Shown here: piece by piece, positions 43,302 through 53,888 of the stretch
Layout: each line of letters begins with the position of its first letter
How positions within the stretch are numbered: the stretch's first letter is position 1
Source of the DNA: Cutaneotrichosporon cavernicola
Lineage: Eukaryota; Basidiomycota; Tremellomycetes; Trichosporonales; Trichosporonaceae
DNA length: 64,000 nucleotides
Direction: 5' to 3'
Assembly (NCBI RefSeq): GCF_030864355.1
Contig: NC_083393.1
Span: 3,286,001-3,350,000 of the forward strand
The notes under the pieces: model-generated
The model's input: the letters and a program-made list of their open reading frames with translations, nothing else
What the model was told of the DNA's origin: nothing
The model's database searches: none
Position numbers and translations under genes: made by a program

Positions 43302-46300
43302 CTAGTTGCGGATAACGCTCGGCGGGAGGCGTGCACCCGCAATAAGAACCGCCTTGAGCCACCCCACATTCACAAGCTTTCCGCAGAGCCGTTGCTGTTT
43401 CGTGAGCTTGCGCCCATCCCGATCCTCGACTGCGACCAGCTCCTGCTCCACGGCGGTCAAGTCGGCCGGCAGAGACGCCGCCACCGTTATACTTGCACCC
43501 ATCGCACGCAAGCAGAACGGCACGAGTGTGTTGATTTCGTTATGACCCTTCCAGCGCGCACCAGCGGGGACCCACAGAACACTGGTGCCCGCGAGTGGCT
43601 GACGTGCCGCCTGCGCTTCGGCCGGTGTCCACGACGTTGAACCCCACGCTGGGTCTACCACCTGGACCGCGGGTTCTCGCAGCAACGCCGACTCGCCGGG
43701 CGAGATAAGATACGCCTTCCAATCGACTAGTCCCTTAAGGGCGTCCTCGACGTACCGAGGTGACAATACCGGCACGCCAGCGGCAAGCGACGACATGAGC
43801 TTGGACGACACGACGCGCTTGGAACCGAGAGACACGAGGAAAGGAGCTTTGCCCTGTGTGTTGATCGTGTGGGCCTCGTCGGTAATGTCGAAGATATCGA
43901 TCCAGTTGTTCGTAACGGTGCCGCCGTTCTGTTGGATCTTCTTGATAACCGCGTCCTTCTCCTTCTCTTCCGAGCTCGTCACAATGAAGACTTTGGTCGC
44001 AAACACGTCGACGCTTTCAGGGAAGTGCTTGTCCACCTCCGCGCGAGTGACACACCGGTCCGAAAAGCGGCGCACAATCTCCAGCCCGAGGACGAGGAGA
44101 TGCTTGACAGGGATCCTGCGCACCTTGCTGTGGCCGTTGACAACCTGAACATGGCCGACGCCCTTGTAGTGCTCTGCGACGTGGTAGATGTGTCCTGGTG
44201 TGCCCTCGCAAACAGGTTCACCGGGTCGCAGTTCGAGTAGCCGCATCTGCTCGAGGCCGACCCATACCTCATCGCCGTCATCAAAATCGACATGGTAGCC
44301 TCCTGCGTTGCGGGATGTAACTGTGCCGGCGTGGTAGTCACCTTTCTTCCACTGTGCGAGGACTCGCAGGGGCGGGTTCTCCTGAGCCGCCGTGTCAGCA
44401 ACGCTTGGGTCTCTCGTCCGCGACGACGACGTCGTTGAACGCGAAGATCTCGCTGCCCCAGATATGGCCGCGGTCCTGGACCTCTTCGTGGATTTCGCCT
44501 TGGCGGTAGAGGACGTCTCTGCAGAAGTGGCAGCCTTGGACCGTTTGCCTGGCCTGGGAGAGGGAGGCGTGGCGGCAGCCCTCTTGCCTTTCCCCTTGGC
44601 CGTCTGGTCAGGAGTAGGCTCAGGCAAGCTGGTAGACGCCTTCCTGGTGCGCTCAGCCGTAGCTTCAGCCATTGCCTTGGCGCGCCCAATCTCGGTCGGG
44701 CGGTAAGAAAAGTCCTTGTCATCTTCTGGCGCGGAGCTGCTCGAATCAGAAAACTCGGGGGAGGAAGAGCGCGCCTTGCGCTTCTGCCGCAAAGGGCGGC
44801 TCCTGGCTCGCGAAGTCGCGCGTCCCCTTGGCACAGCCGCGGCCTTGCTTTTGCCGGTGGACGTCCGCCTGGTGGCCACCACTGGAGAAGGCGGTTCTGC
44901 AAGAGAACGCGGCTCCACTTGGCCCAGCTCAGGGTCCGACGACGGCTCAGGCCTGTCAGAGTCGCGGAACGTCTCGTCCTCTGGGTCGTCTGGGTCTGAA
45001 CTGCTTGAGGACGTTTGGGACAGTGTCGAAGAGGGTCTTAAATGTTCCTGAGGGCCGCAAGACGGCCCCGGTTGGGACACGTGCAGGCTATCCTCCGCAG
45101 TTGACGGCGCGTTATCGGTGGTCGATCCGTCATCGGTAGCTGGCGGCTGCTGGGGCATACCACCTCGAGTCGAGGGGATGTGTGAAGTGCGATTGTGTCG
45201 CCTGCCGTATTTATTTGGGCTATTACGGGGCCGCGGGGCCCGGAAGAGTCTCTCGTCTGACTCGTTTTGGGACAGCCGCTGCTTCCTGGTCGGCGTTACT
45301 TCCTCTTCTTGAACGTCCACCATACGTTCGTCGGCCGGCGGATGTGGGGAAGAAGTTGGGAGCCCCGGCGCGCTGGCCGCCGTCAGTTCGGGTGGGGTGT
45401 AACTCTCGATACTTGACGGGAAGAGTCGCGGGGGTGTAGGGTCACTCGCTGTGGCTTGGGCCGCCCCTAGTGACCCAGCAGATGTGTGACTAGCCGCCTC
45501 CACAAAGGTTGGCTCGAGCTCCGCGTCGGACGGGGGAGCTGTTCTTCTAGTGTTGTGGTGGTCCACCGCGACGTCGTGTCCAGGTTGCACCATCTTTGCT
45601 GGAGATGACGGAAAGGGAGGAAGGAGCTGCTTGAAAGGGGATGACGTGGCGTGGTGAAGCGACCTCACTTGTGTTGCCACGAACGACTCTTGAGGAGGAG
45701 ACGTCGGTCTTGGGATAACACTGTCCTCATCTTCTCGCATAGTCTGTCTCCAGAGCCCTGGCGACTCAGGTGCGGCAGCTGAGCGAGCATCGAGACTTGC
45801 GAAGTGGCCCCGGGGAATTGGTGAGGACGGTGGCGGGTTGTCCGAGTTGAGCTGGGTCTGGCTACATTGAGGCCTGACCGTGTTAAGCAGAGTTTGGCTC
45901 TCCGTACCTGGCCCTGCAGCAGGGCACCTCGTAGGAGTGGAAGGCAGCCCAGAGTTCGCAGAGACTGCCCGCGTATCGCTGGGTTGGAAGAGACGGCGGG
46001 GAGTCGCGCCTGCAATGTGGTTGTGGGCCGGGGATCGATGCTCGTCCTGGCTGTTCGCGTTGAATCTGGAGTCGAGTTCGTCTTCCTCATTCTCCTCGTG
46101 TTCGTTGCTGAACTCATTCTTGTTGTTGACCACGTTCTCCTCGTTGAAGTCGTCGTCCTCGTTGAGGGAGGTGGGCTCGCCGGCGAAGCCAGCTGACTCA
46201 CGTTGAGTTGGCGAGCTCTCCCAACGCGGAGCTGAGCGGGTTGGTGAAGCTTGACTCGAAGCTTGACTCGAAAGGGTCAAGCCACTGGCCTTAGTCGGAG

Positions 46301-47270
46301 ACAGAGGCGCTGCCTCCGTCGTCGCATCAAATCGCTCCCGAGGGTTGAGAACGCGTGTGGGCAGCATGTCCCCAGCGAAGTCACTGCTTTCACCTGGGGA
46401 AGGTGAGCCCTCCTGAGCCGAACGTGTCCGGCTAAAAGTGGGGCCTGTGAGGCGAGTTGGTTGTGTAGCCAGTCTGGTAGACTTCGACGGCCCGCCGAAC
46501 TTGTTCGTCGAAGGGCTGTCGACCTTCGGGAATAATGTAGAGGCGTTCGGTCGCTTGATTGGCGAGGCGAAGGGCCCTTTGGAGCTCTTGGTGGGGGTGG
46601 AGAACTTTTTTGCGTGCTGGGATGGAGAAATATATGTGCGTAAGGGTGATGTTGTGACACCTGGAACAGACTGGGTGATGGGACGCATGGGAACCCCAGA
46701 GGAATGGGCCAAGGTGCGACCGGCCGGGGCGCTCACCACCTCGGGATCCGATGTTGATGGGGTGGACACATTCGACGCGTCGTTGCCTTCCGCCATATCG
46801 CTCATTTCGCTTTCGGCAGAGTCGATTTGGTCTCTTTGGGACTCGCTCACAAACTCTGTCGTCTGTGATACGAGGTCGGTGAGATTCGACGACTTGCCGG
46901 ACGCAGGCTGCGCCTGGGGTGAGGGGAACTCGGGTTGGGGCAAGGGCTGGTGCGGCGGTAGCTCTTCGACGATCTGGTCGAGTGAGGAGCGGTGTAAGGA
47001 GCCATGTGGAGGAAGACCCGCTGGATTGCTTTCCCATGCGATGCTGCTGTCGGACTCATGGCCCTGAGTGACATCCGACGATGGTGCAGCGAACGGCGGG
47101 TCAGAGGACGGTGCAATAATGTGTTGGTTGGTGGCAGCGGTGGGCCCTGTCGCAGCGCTTGAAGCGTACTGTTGCTGGAGCTGCTGCATGATAGCAGCAC
47201 TTGAGGTAGGGTCGGCTCCCTGTGACGAACCCGCAACTGGTGGCTGCTGGGTCTCGTCTTCGAGCGACAT
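43302..47270 (-). CDS. RAD9: Rad9/Crb2/53BP1-type DNA-damage checkpoint mediator
   Basis: One exon of 1322 aa starting MSLEDETQQPPVAGSSQGAD. The first 950 residues are disordered, rich in Ser/Pro, and dense in SQ/TQ sites (VSQTTEF, SSQASSQAS, CSQTQLN, LSQNESDE, LSQTSSSS), the ATM/ATR target pattern. Basic nuclear-localisation stretches follow (RPLRQKRKAR; RPGKRSKAAT). A tandem-Tudor-like region starts at about 967 (VLAQWKKGDYHAGTVTSRNA; YHVDFDDGDEVWV), as used to read methylated histones. BRCT1 begins near 1087 (FIVTSSEEKEKDAVIKKI) and BRCT2 fills about 1215-1322 (SVLWVPAGARWKGHNEIN). This order is diagnostic of Rad9/Crb2/53BP1. It would link Mec1/Tel1-type kinases to the effector kinase at breaks. 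An upstream 5' exon cannot be excluded. Confidence 0.88.
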   Translation of the reverse strand: MSLEDETQQPPVAGSSQGADPTSSAAIMQQLQQQYASSAATGPTAATNQHIIAPSSDPPFAAPSSDVTQGHESDSSIAWESNPAGLPPHGSLHRSSLDQIVEELPPHQPLPQPEFPSPQAQPASGKSSNLTDLVSQTTEFVSESQRDQIDSAESEMSDMAEGNDASNVSTPSTSDPEVVSAPAGRTLAHSSGVPMRPITQSVPGVTTSPLRTYISPSQHAKKFSTPTKSSKGPFASPIKRPNASTLFPKVDSPSTNKFGGPSKSTRLATQPTRLTGPTFSRTRSAQEGSPSPGESSDFAGDMLPTRVLNPRERFDATTEAAPLSPTKASGLTLSSQASSQASPTRSAPRWESSPTQRESAGFAGEPTSLNEDDDFNEENVVNNKNEFSNEHEENEEDELDSRFNANSQDEHRSPAHNHIAGATPRRLFQPSDTRAVSANSGLPSTPTRCPAAGPGTESQTLLNTVRPQCSQTQLNSDNPPPSSPIPRGHFASLDARSAAAPESPGLWRQTMREDEDSVIPRPTSPPQESFVATQVRSLHHATSSPFKQLLPPFPSSPAKMVQPGHDVAVDHHNTRRTAPPSDAELEPTFVEAASHTSAGSLGAAQATASDPTPPRLFPSSIESYTPPELTAASAPGLPTSSPHPPADERMVDVQEEEVTPTRKQRLSQNESDERLFRAPRPRNSPNKYGRRHNRTSHIPSTRGGMPQQPPATDDGSTTDNAPSTAEDSLHVSQPGPSCGPQEHLRPSSTLSQTSSSSSDPDDPEDETFRDSDRPEPSSDPELGQVEPRSLAEPPSPVVATRRTSTGKSKAAAVPRGRATSRARSRPLRQKRKARSSSPEFSDSSSSAPEDDKDFSYRPTEIGRAKAMAEATAERTRKASTSLPEPTPDQTAKGKGKRAAATPPSPRPGKRSKAATSAETSSTAKAKSTKRSRTAAISGAARSSRSTTSSSRTRDPSVADTAAQENPPLRVLAQWKKGDYHAGTVTSRNAGGYHVDFDDGDEVWVGLEQMRLLELRPGEPVCEGTPGHIYHVAEHYKGVGHVQVVNGHSKVRRIPVKHLLVLGLEIVRRFSDRCVTRAEVDKHFPESVDVFATKVFIVTSSEEKEKDAVIKKIQQNGGTVTNNWIDIFDITDEAHTINTQGKAPFLVSLGSKRVVSSKLMSSLAAGVPVLSPRYVEDALKGLVDWKAYLISPGESALLREPAVQVVDPAWGSTSWTPAEAQAARQPLAGTSVLWVPAGARWKGHNEINTLVPFCLRAMGASITVAASLPADLTAVEQELVAVEDRDGRKLTKQQRLCGKLVNVGWLKAVLIAGARLPPSVIRN

Positions 47271-47993
47271 GGCCGTGGAGGAAGGAGTTGATTTCGGTTT
47301 TCTAGATCTAGACAGGCTGCGTTGTGTAAGCTATGCGTCCACATGACGAGGAGGGCGGCGGGGGAAGAAGCTGTTGGGAGATGGCTGGCAGCCAACTCAC
47401 CCTATGGGCCGCGCGCTTGGGGAAGCCATGACGAGAATGGACTAGGCCGAGTCCGTTCTGTCAATGGTGGGAGGGATCAAGGGATGTACACATCCTCAAG
47501 GAGGGAGCGATCGGCGAGGAAGGTAGTAATGCGGTGAGTTAGGAATATAGATAGATGAGGAGAGTGATGAAGAAGAAGCAAGAACAAGAATCAAGGAGTT
47601 TGATCCGATGTGAGTGATGGTGTGGTGAGTGATGGTTGAACCACATGCCCATACATATCTCATATCCAATGTCCCCTGGTCACAACAACATTGGCGGACA
47701 TGACAGCACCCCCGAAACCAGGCATAATACCACGCGGCAGTATCAAAAAATTACGTTTACACCCCCGCCCCCTCTCTAATCTTCACCCAGGGAGTCAAGT
47801 GGAGGTGTAAACAACCTCTGAGTGCCAACGTACGCATCTTGCACCCCTATAGCTCCTGTAACTTTGATCAGTCGCGTAGACTGCTCTCAAGACGTTTCGC
47901 TCGATCCTTTCCCGCCGCTTGTTACGTCCTTGCAGCTTGAGGTGAGCTCTGGAATCTGCGGCAACTGACACCAGGCATCGACACTCTCTCGCG
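47271..47993. promoter_or_regulatory. Divergent promoter, RAD9-like gene and HD-domain gene
   Basis: About 720 bp between two ATGs. GGTGAGTTGG on the minus strand at about 47401 could be a 5' UTR donor. A GTGATGGTTG-type direct repeat lies near 47610-47640. No gene is present. Confidence 0.35.
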
Positions 47994-49032
47994 ATGACCA
48001 CCAAGGTCTCTGAAGACGCCTCCAAGCCCGAGCCCAAAGTCCTTGGGGCTGGTGGCAAGGTGCTCGATGAGCTGTACAAGTAGGGTGCTTGCTGGACGGT
48101 ACTAACCAAGATCGACAGGGAACGAGGCGGTCGACACCCTCGCCTTCCTCCACATGCTTGAGAAGCTCAAGGTTGAGTGTGGCCGTAGCGTATCTGACAC
48201 CAGCTCGAGAAACGTGCTGGCTGGGTTCGGGAAGGGGTGAGCTTCGTTCTTGAAGGCAGCTGACGGCAGGTGAAACAGCCGGAGAGGTCGGTGACTGCCC
48301 GTGACTGACTGACCGCAGCATCTCGGACCACATGTGTCGCATGGCGCTTATGGCGATGATGATCCCGTCGACTGCCGAGCGGCCACTCGATATTCCACGT
48401 TGTGTCATGGTGCGTTTATCCAGCTTTCCTGTTATGTGCGTCCGCTGACGATAGATGGCTCTGGTGCACGACCTCGCTGAGGCCTAGTGAGCTCCTCTCG
48501 TTGTGCTCCAGCTGACCTCAGTGTCGGCGACTTTACGCCTCTCGAGAAGGTACCAGGTCACGTCAAGGCTGATCTCGAGGCCAAGGCGATGGACTCGTTC
48601 CTGAACGAGATGTTGGGCGGCGAGGGAAACGCAGAGGCGCGCGTACGCTTCCGCTCACTCTGGGAGGAGTACGAGGCGCGCGAGACGCCAGAGTCCAAGC
48701 TCGTCAAGGACCTCGACCGCCTTGAGCTGGTCCTCCAGGGCGTCGAGTACGAGCGATGTGAGCTTATACCTTGTCAGCTAGCTGACGGACAGCACAGGGC
48801 ATCGACACACTGCACCCGTTCTTCCGCAGCGCCATTAGTGGGTTGTCGTCTATCAGTGCTGACCTCAGCACACCTCGAGCATCCCAGTGTGCGCAAGTGG
48901 GGCGAAGCGGTAATGAGCGAGCGCAAAGCGCTATGGGAGGAACAGGGGCGGGGAGATGAGGAGCAACGCGAGCTGAAGGACGCGCGGGTTGGCGCAACCA
49001 CCGACGCCAAGAACGCTCTCAAGCGCGAGTGA
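47994..49032 (+). CDS. HDDC2-type 5'-deoxynucleotidase (HD domain), nine exons
   Basis: Exons 47994-48079, 48111-48171, 48204-48236, 48270-48286, 48319-48409, 48455-48486, 48522-48757, 48793-48837 and 48869-49032 give 254 aa, all in phase. The joined core reads LAFLHMLEKLKLEKRAGWVR, then EGVKQPESISDHMCRMALMA, MALVHDLAEAYVGDFTP and KLVKDLDRLELVLQGVEYER. The H...HD...D residues of the HD metal site are all present (SDHM, VHDLAE, KDLDRLE). Human HDDC2 and yeast Ygk1/Ybr242w remove phosphate from dNMPs, balancing nucleotide pools. Exon 4 is only 17 nt, yet it supplies the conserved QPES motif. The acceptors of exons 2 and 8 were chosen to preserve phase. Confidence 0.92.
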
Positions 49033-49885
49033 CTTTGGAACGTTCGAACATGAGTATAGCGTGTCCTGCATTCCATCTGTTGTACCCATGCATCTGTGCG
49101 AGTGGCGCAACTTGAGGAGCGGAGGGATTGGACAGGATTATGGCTGATTTCCGGCGCCAACGTTGCGACACTTAAAAGGTGTCCTCGCGACTGTAACACA
49201 CCTCACCCAATCAGTTGGCTCAGCATCCACCGATGCATGGCGAACGGTGAACGGAGGGAGGCGGAAGTCGGCACACAAGTGCCGGAATTAGGCAATACGG
49301 TAAAACCGAGGAGAGCGGAGAATGACATCACATTACCCGTGCAACCGCAACTGGACCAAGGGTCGGTCAAGTTCTGGGCCGAGGAAGGTGGATGATCACT
49401 AAGCTCAGCAGGTGATGTGAAAGTGACATTGTGGCAGCTCGACCAGTTGATGATGGTGAAGAGTGAAAGTGGTGTCGCCGGCTTGCACAAGCAAGGGGAT
49501 GGAGAGGGAGGGCGGCCGTTGTGATGAGGCCCAGGTGGCACGGACGTTGGTACGTTGGCCATCGCGGCCAGGTGAAAGCTGGGAAGGGGGAATGCATTGT
49601 TGGGAAATGACGGATGGAATGGGATTATGGGAAATAGCCATGATATGATTGGAGGGTGACGTATCACCGAAGCTGCACATGGTTGAACCGGACCCCAGAA
49701 TACCGGGTTATTGCTCGCTCGTTCCGGGCACTAGTTGTTCGGTGGATCAGTCGTCTGTTAACTGGTGGGCACCAATCTACCCCTGGAATCCACCACAGAC
49801 TCCCACGTAGACCGCCCTCTTTAGTGGGCCACTCCAATTGTTTCTTTTTGCCTTCTCTCTTTCTCTCTCGTCACTACTCACAAAG
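49033..49885. other. Intergenic, CCP1 promoter side
   Basis: About 850 bp upstream of the CCP1 leader. A minus-strand frame at 49203-49667 has no motif. The segment just before 49886 is CT-rich (CTCTCTTTCTCTCTCG), typical of a transcription start region here. Confidence 0.4.
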
Positions 49886-50070
49886 GTAAGCATATCCACA
49901 TCCTTCCTCCTTGATCCTCATAGCACCTCTCGCTATGTCGCCATCACGGCCGACCTGTACACGGGTATCATGGGCTGCGAATCCGGCCTCAATTCCTGTC
50001 CTTCGGTGCCAGCTGGTGACGCAGCTGGCGACCTTGCCCGACCATCCCGGAATAGTGAGCTAACACTCAG
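49886..50070 (+). other. Predicted 5' UTR intron of CCP1
   Basis: The leader TCACTACTCACAAAG is followed by a GTAAGC donor at 49886. Branch and acceptor GAGCTAACACTCAG end at 50070, six bases before the CCP1 ATG (CCAAGATG). This 185-nt intron would be several times longer than the coding introns. Inferred from splice signals only. Confidence 0.5.
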
Positions 50071-50075
50071 CCAAG

Positions 50076-51316
50076 ATGTCTCTCCGTACTACTTCGGCTC
50101 TCCGCAACGTTGCGCGCCGCGCCGCGGTCGCTCCCCGTGCCATTGCGCCGGTGATGGTCGCTCGCCGCCACAACTCGGGCGTGAGTTCCTTTGTAATGTT
50201 TGGATCATCTAACCCGACAGCAGGCCCCGCCTCCCCCCCCTCCCAAGTCGGGCAACGGCATGTTCATTGCTCTCGGTATCGCGGCTCTCGCTGGCGGTGG
50301 CTACTACTACTACTCGCAGCAGGAGGGCGGCGCCTCGGCCACGGCTGAGAAGACCAAGGCCGACTACCAGAAGGTCTACAACGCCATTGCCGAGGGCCTC
50401 GAGAAGGAGGGCTACGACGACGGCTCGCTCGCTCCCGTTGTTCTCCGTCTCGCCTGGCACTCGTCGGGCACTTACGACAAGGACACCAAGACTGGCGGCT
50501 CCAATTACGCCACCATGCGCTTCCCCGCTGAGGGAGGTCATGGCGCCAACGCCGGCCTCAAGATCGCCCGCGACTACATGGAGACCATCAAGAAGCAGTT
50601 CCCCTGGATCTCGTACGGTGACCTCTGGACTCTTGGCGGTGTCGTCGCCGTCCAGGAGACTGGTGGCCCCGTCATCCCCTGGCGGCCCGGCCGTATTGAC
50701 GGCTTCGAGGTGAACCAGACCCCGGACGGCCGTCTCCCGGACGCGGCGCAGGGTGCCAAGCACATGCGCGACATCTTCTACCGTCAGGGCTTCAACGACC
50801 GTGACATTGTCGCTCTTTGTGGCGCCCACGCCCTCGGCCGCTGCCACAGTGACCGCTCTGGCTACGAAGGCCCCTGGACCTTCTCGCCTGTGTCCTTCTC
50901 GAACTCGTTCTACGACGTGAGTAGCTGAGACGATGATGGAAACGCCAGCTAACGCGCAGCTCCTCCTCAACGACGCTTGGCAGTGGAAGAAGTGGAAGGG
51001 CCCCGACCAGTGAGTGCAGCTTGCAAACGGTCTTGGATAACAGCTGACACACAGGTACGAGGACAAGAAGACCAAGTCCCTTATGATGCTTCCCACCGAC
51101 ATGGCGCTCATGTAAGTCGCTAAGCTTGAGCGTTTTCCCCAACAAAGCTGACGGCCCAGCACCGACTCGAAGTTTAAGCCCATTGTCCAGGAGTACGCCA
51201 AGGACGAGGAGGCCTTCTTCAAGGACTTTGCCAAGGCGTTCTCGACCATGATTGAGAACGGTGTCCCTACTGAGCAGTTCAAGACCAAGGAGCCCTGGAA
51301 CATGGAGTCGTCTTAA
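50076..51316 (+). CDS. CCP1: Cytochrome c peroxidase, mitochondrial
   Basis: Exons 50076-50180, 50224-50916, 50960-51009, 51055-51111 and 51160-51316 give 353 aa. An Arg-rich presequence ([20 protein letters not shown]) is followed by a Pro run and one membrane helix ([19 protein letters not shown]), as in yeast Ccp1, where rhomboid cleavage releases the enzyme. The distal haem site is RLAWHSSG (Arg, Trp, His). The proximal histidine is in [12 protein letters not shown] and the radical tryptophan in YEGPWTFSP. The conserved end [20 protein letters not shown], then [16 protein letters not shown], is intact. It reduces hydrogen peroxide with electrons from cytochrome c in the intermembrane space. 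Confidence 0.96.
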
Positions 51317-52087
51317 TCTGTAGCTATACCACTGTCGTTTGAGCTTTGCTTCTCCAGGGGTGGATAGCATTTGAATTAGTGCATATACGTGTGGTCCGTA
51401 AGAAGAAATGGATAGGTAGAGGGAAGGTGTAGGAGTGAGTGCCACAGTGCCACTCGACTAGGATTTAGGCAATTGGAATGGTGAATGGAAAATGATAATC
51501 AAACCCGGCTAATGTGTTTTGTGTCAGGATTCCGGATCCCGCTGATCCCGTATCTAAGGACACACTGTCTCTCTGGGGTGTGGGGTGTGGGGTGGGTCTC
51601 CTGCGGGATTTCAACTGTGGGTCAATCTCTAACACGCTCATAGCTGTTACAGGGACTTGAAGTACAGGGTAATGTAGACGGAGCGCGCGGAACGGCTTTG
51701 GAGGCCCTGTATCCTGTGTCATGTATCCTGTATCCTGCCTGTATCCTGATCCTGTAGTTACCGACAGTAAGATAGTCACACCTTGATACTTCTTGATCTT
51801 GTCATTTGTTCTCACTCACCACTTGCCCTTACCATTCACCTTGCCTCGTTGTCGTTTTCTCTCTCTCTACCACCCCCCCCCCTCAACTCCCTCGCTCTGG
51901 ATAGCAGGCATTACTCATTATCCAATTGTCCACTCTCATTACCTCTACTCCACACTCTTCCTCTTACTCCCGCCACAACACTTAACACGACACGTCGCAC
52001 CCTCAACCGCACAAACCCACAACCCCACAACCCCAAGCTCACACACTCATCCTCCCCTCACCCCCCTCCCATCCCCCTTCCACCCTC
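51317..52087. other. Intergenic with short repeats
   Basis: About 770 bp. A GTATCCTG motif is repeated several times at about 51708-51758. The last 250 bp before the GH71 start are strongly C-rich. No gene is supported. Confidence 0.45.
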
Positions 52088-53787
52088 ATGCACATACACA
52101 TCCCCCTACTCCCCAAGCACCCGATTGTGCGCCCCCTCGCAACCTTCCTCTTCCTGGCCTTAATGTCTTACTCGCTCCTCGCGCACTGGCAACAACACGG
52201 CGGCGGAAAACCAATGTTTGACGAGTCGCTCGAACACGATGCCTTCGTACACGAAGCGGACCGGCCCAAGCCAGACACCCAAGTAGCCGTGTCGCACCCC
52301 GAAACCCCAACAACGCCCGGAGGGTATAAGCGTCTGGTAGTGGCGCATTTCATGGTACGTCCCCAAAATATCGAGCTCAAGCTGATGCAAGTTGGGCAAC
52401 ACGTACCCGTTCACAAAGCTGAATTGGGAAGAAACATTCGACCTGGCCGAAGAATCCGGGCTCGATGGACTGATCCTCAACCTTGGGAGCGAGGAGTGGC
52501 AGTTCCGCCAGGCGCGGGCGGCATACCTCATCGCCGCGCAGCGGGTCAAGGCTCCCATTATTGGGCGGAATCCTATTCGGTTGGCGCTGTCGCTCGATCT
52601 TAATGTCATGCACTCGAGCCAGTGGGACGACGCTGTGCAGTTGACTACCAAGATCGCCGGTCTTATGGGCAGCCCCGCCCAGCTGTTGCATGATGGCAAG
52701 CCCCTGCTTACTGCTTTTGACGGGCATAATGCGGTTTGGGGATCCAACGGATGGAAGGGGTTCATGGACGAGCTAAATAGCAAGATGCGGTACAAGGTGT
52801 CATTCTGGCCTGCGTGGTTCCAGCCGCCCGAGAGGTTGATTGACAACGAGCTGATCGACGGTCTATTCTCATGGAACGGGGCTTGGTGAGTTGACCCGCA
52901 CTCTCTCCCTCTCCAGTCCGTCACTGACCACCCCAGGCCCATGGCGAACCGCCATATCTCCCTCTCAACAGAGGACATGGCCTTCATCGCCTCCTCGAAA
53001 CCCTTCATGGCGGCCGTCTCCCCCCTCTTCTTCACGCACTACGGCAAGACGGGCGAATGGGCGTTCAACAAGAATTGGATTTACCGTTCCGACGACCTCC
53101 TCTATCCGAGCCGGTGGTCGTCGATTCTAGCCTTGACTCCAGCCCGCGCTCCCGAGATTGTCCAAGTTATTTCGTGGAACGACTACGGCGAGTCGCATAA
53201 CATTGCGCCGGTCATGGGTGCCGAGCCGGGAAGTGAGGCGTGGACGACGGGGATGGACCACGTAGCGTTCCGCGAGATGACGGGGTATTTTGCGCGGAGG
53301 TGGCGCGACGGCGCGCCAGAGGTCGAGGATGAGATTGTCGTTTGGATGTGGTACCGCCTCAATCCCAAGACGGTGCAGGCGAGCAATGATACAGTTGGGC
53401 GGCCGGACAATGCCAACTGGGTGAGTTGGCGAGCGCAGCGAGTCGCCAGCCAGAGCAAGGTAGTCTCAATCGAACTCGTGCTAATACCAGGCCCTCGACC
53501 TCATTAATGCACTCATCCTCGTCCCTGAGGGACTCGAAAACGTCGAGCTGTTCATCACAAACGGACCCTCCCGTCACAACAACAAGAACGGAAAGCACCT
53601 GGACTCTGGCCGCTCCAACGCCCTCACCATCCCCTTCCTTCCCGGCAGCGTACACTTCGAAATCAAGTCGAGTATGGGCACACACATGCGCCACTCGGCC
53701 CACGACATCCACAGCACGGCCGAGCACTACAATTTCAACATGTGGTCTGGGTCGTGGCGTGTAAAGGTCCCCCGGACAAAGGGGTAG
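52088..53787 (+). CDS. GH71 alpha-1,3-glucanase, membrane-anchored
   Basis: Exons 52088-52354, 52392-52885, 52937-53420 and 53491-53787 give 513 aa. The N-terminus MHIHIPLLPKHPIV is followed by a signal anchor (LATFLFLALMSYSLLAHW) and a short stem. The GH71 catalytic part starts RLVVAHFMLGNTYPFTKLNW. Further blocks are GLDGLILNLGSEEW, LALSLDLNVM, FSWNGAWPM, NWIYRSDDLL and VQVISWNDYGESHNI. GH71 enzymes cleave alpha-1,3-glucan, a wall polymer that also anchors the capsule in Cryptococcus. A beta-rich C-terminal domain (LILVPEGLENVELFITNG) follows. Because of the anchor, the protein is likely a Golgi or cell-surface type II membrane enzyme. It converges on the coilin-like gene, about 100 bp between stops. 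Confidence 0.92.
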
Positions 53788-53888
53788 CAGATGAGATGGG
53801 CCGCTGGCGGCCTGACGATGGAGATAGATCTAGACTGTAACAGCTGTATCATTGCATGGGTTGGGTGCACTGCTCTAGCTAGCCTAGC

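Noticed and set aside
49203..49667. 154-codon minus-strand open frame
   Set aside because: Pro/Ser-rich without regular features and in the CCP1 upstream region.
50209..51303. 364-codon minus-strand open frame
   Set aside because: Antisense of CCP1; crosses its introns and has no domain.
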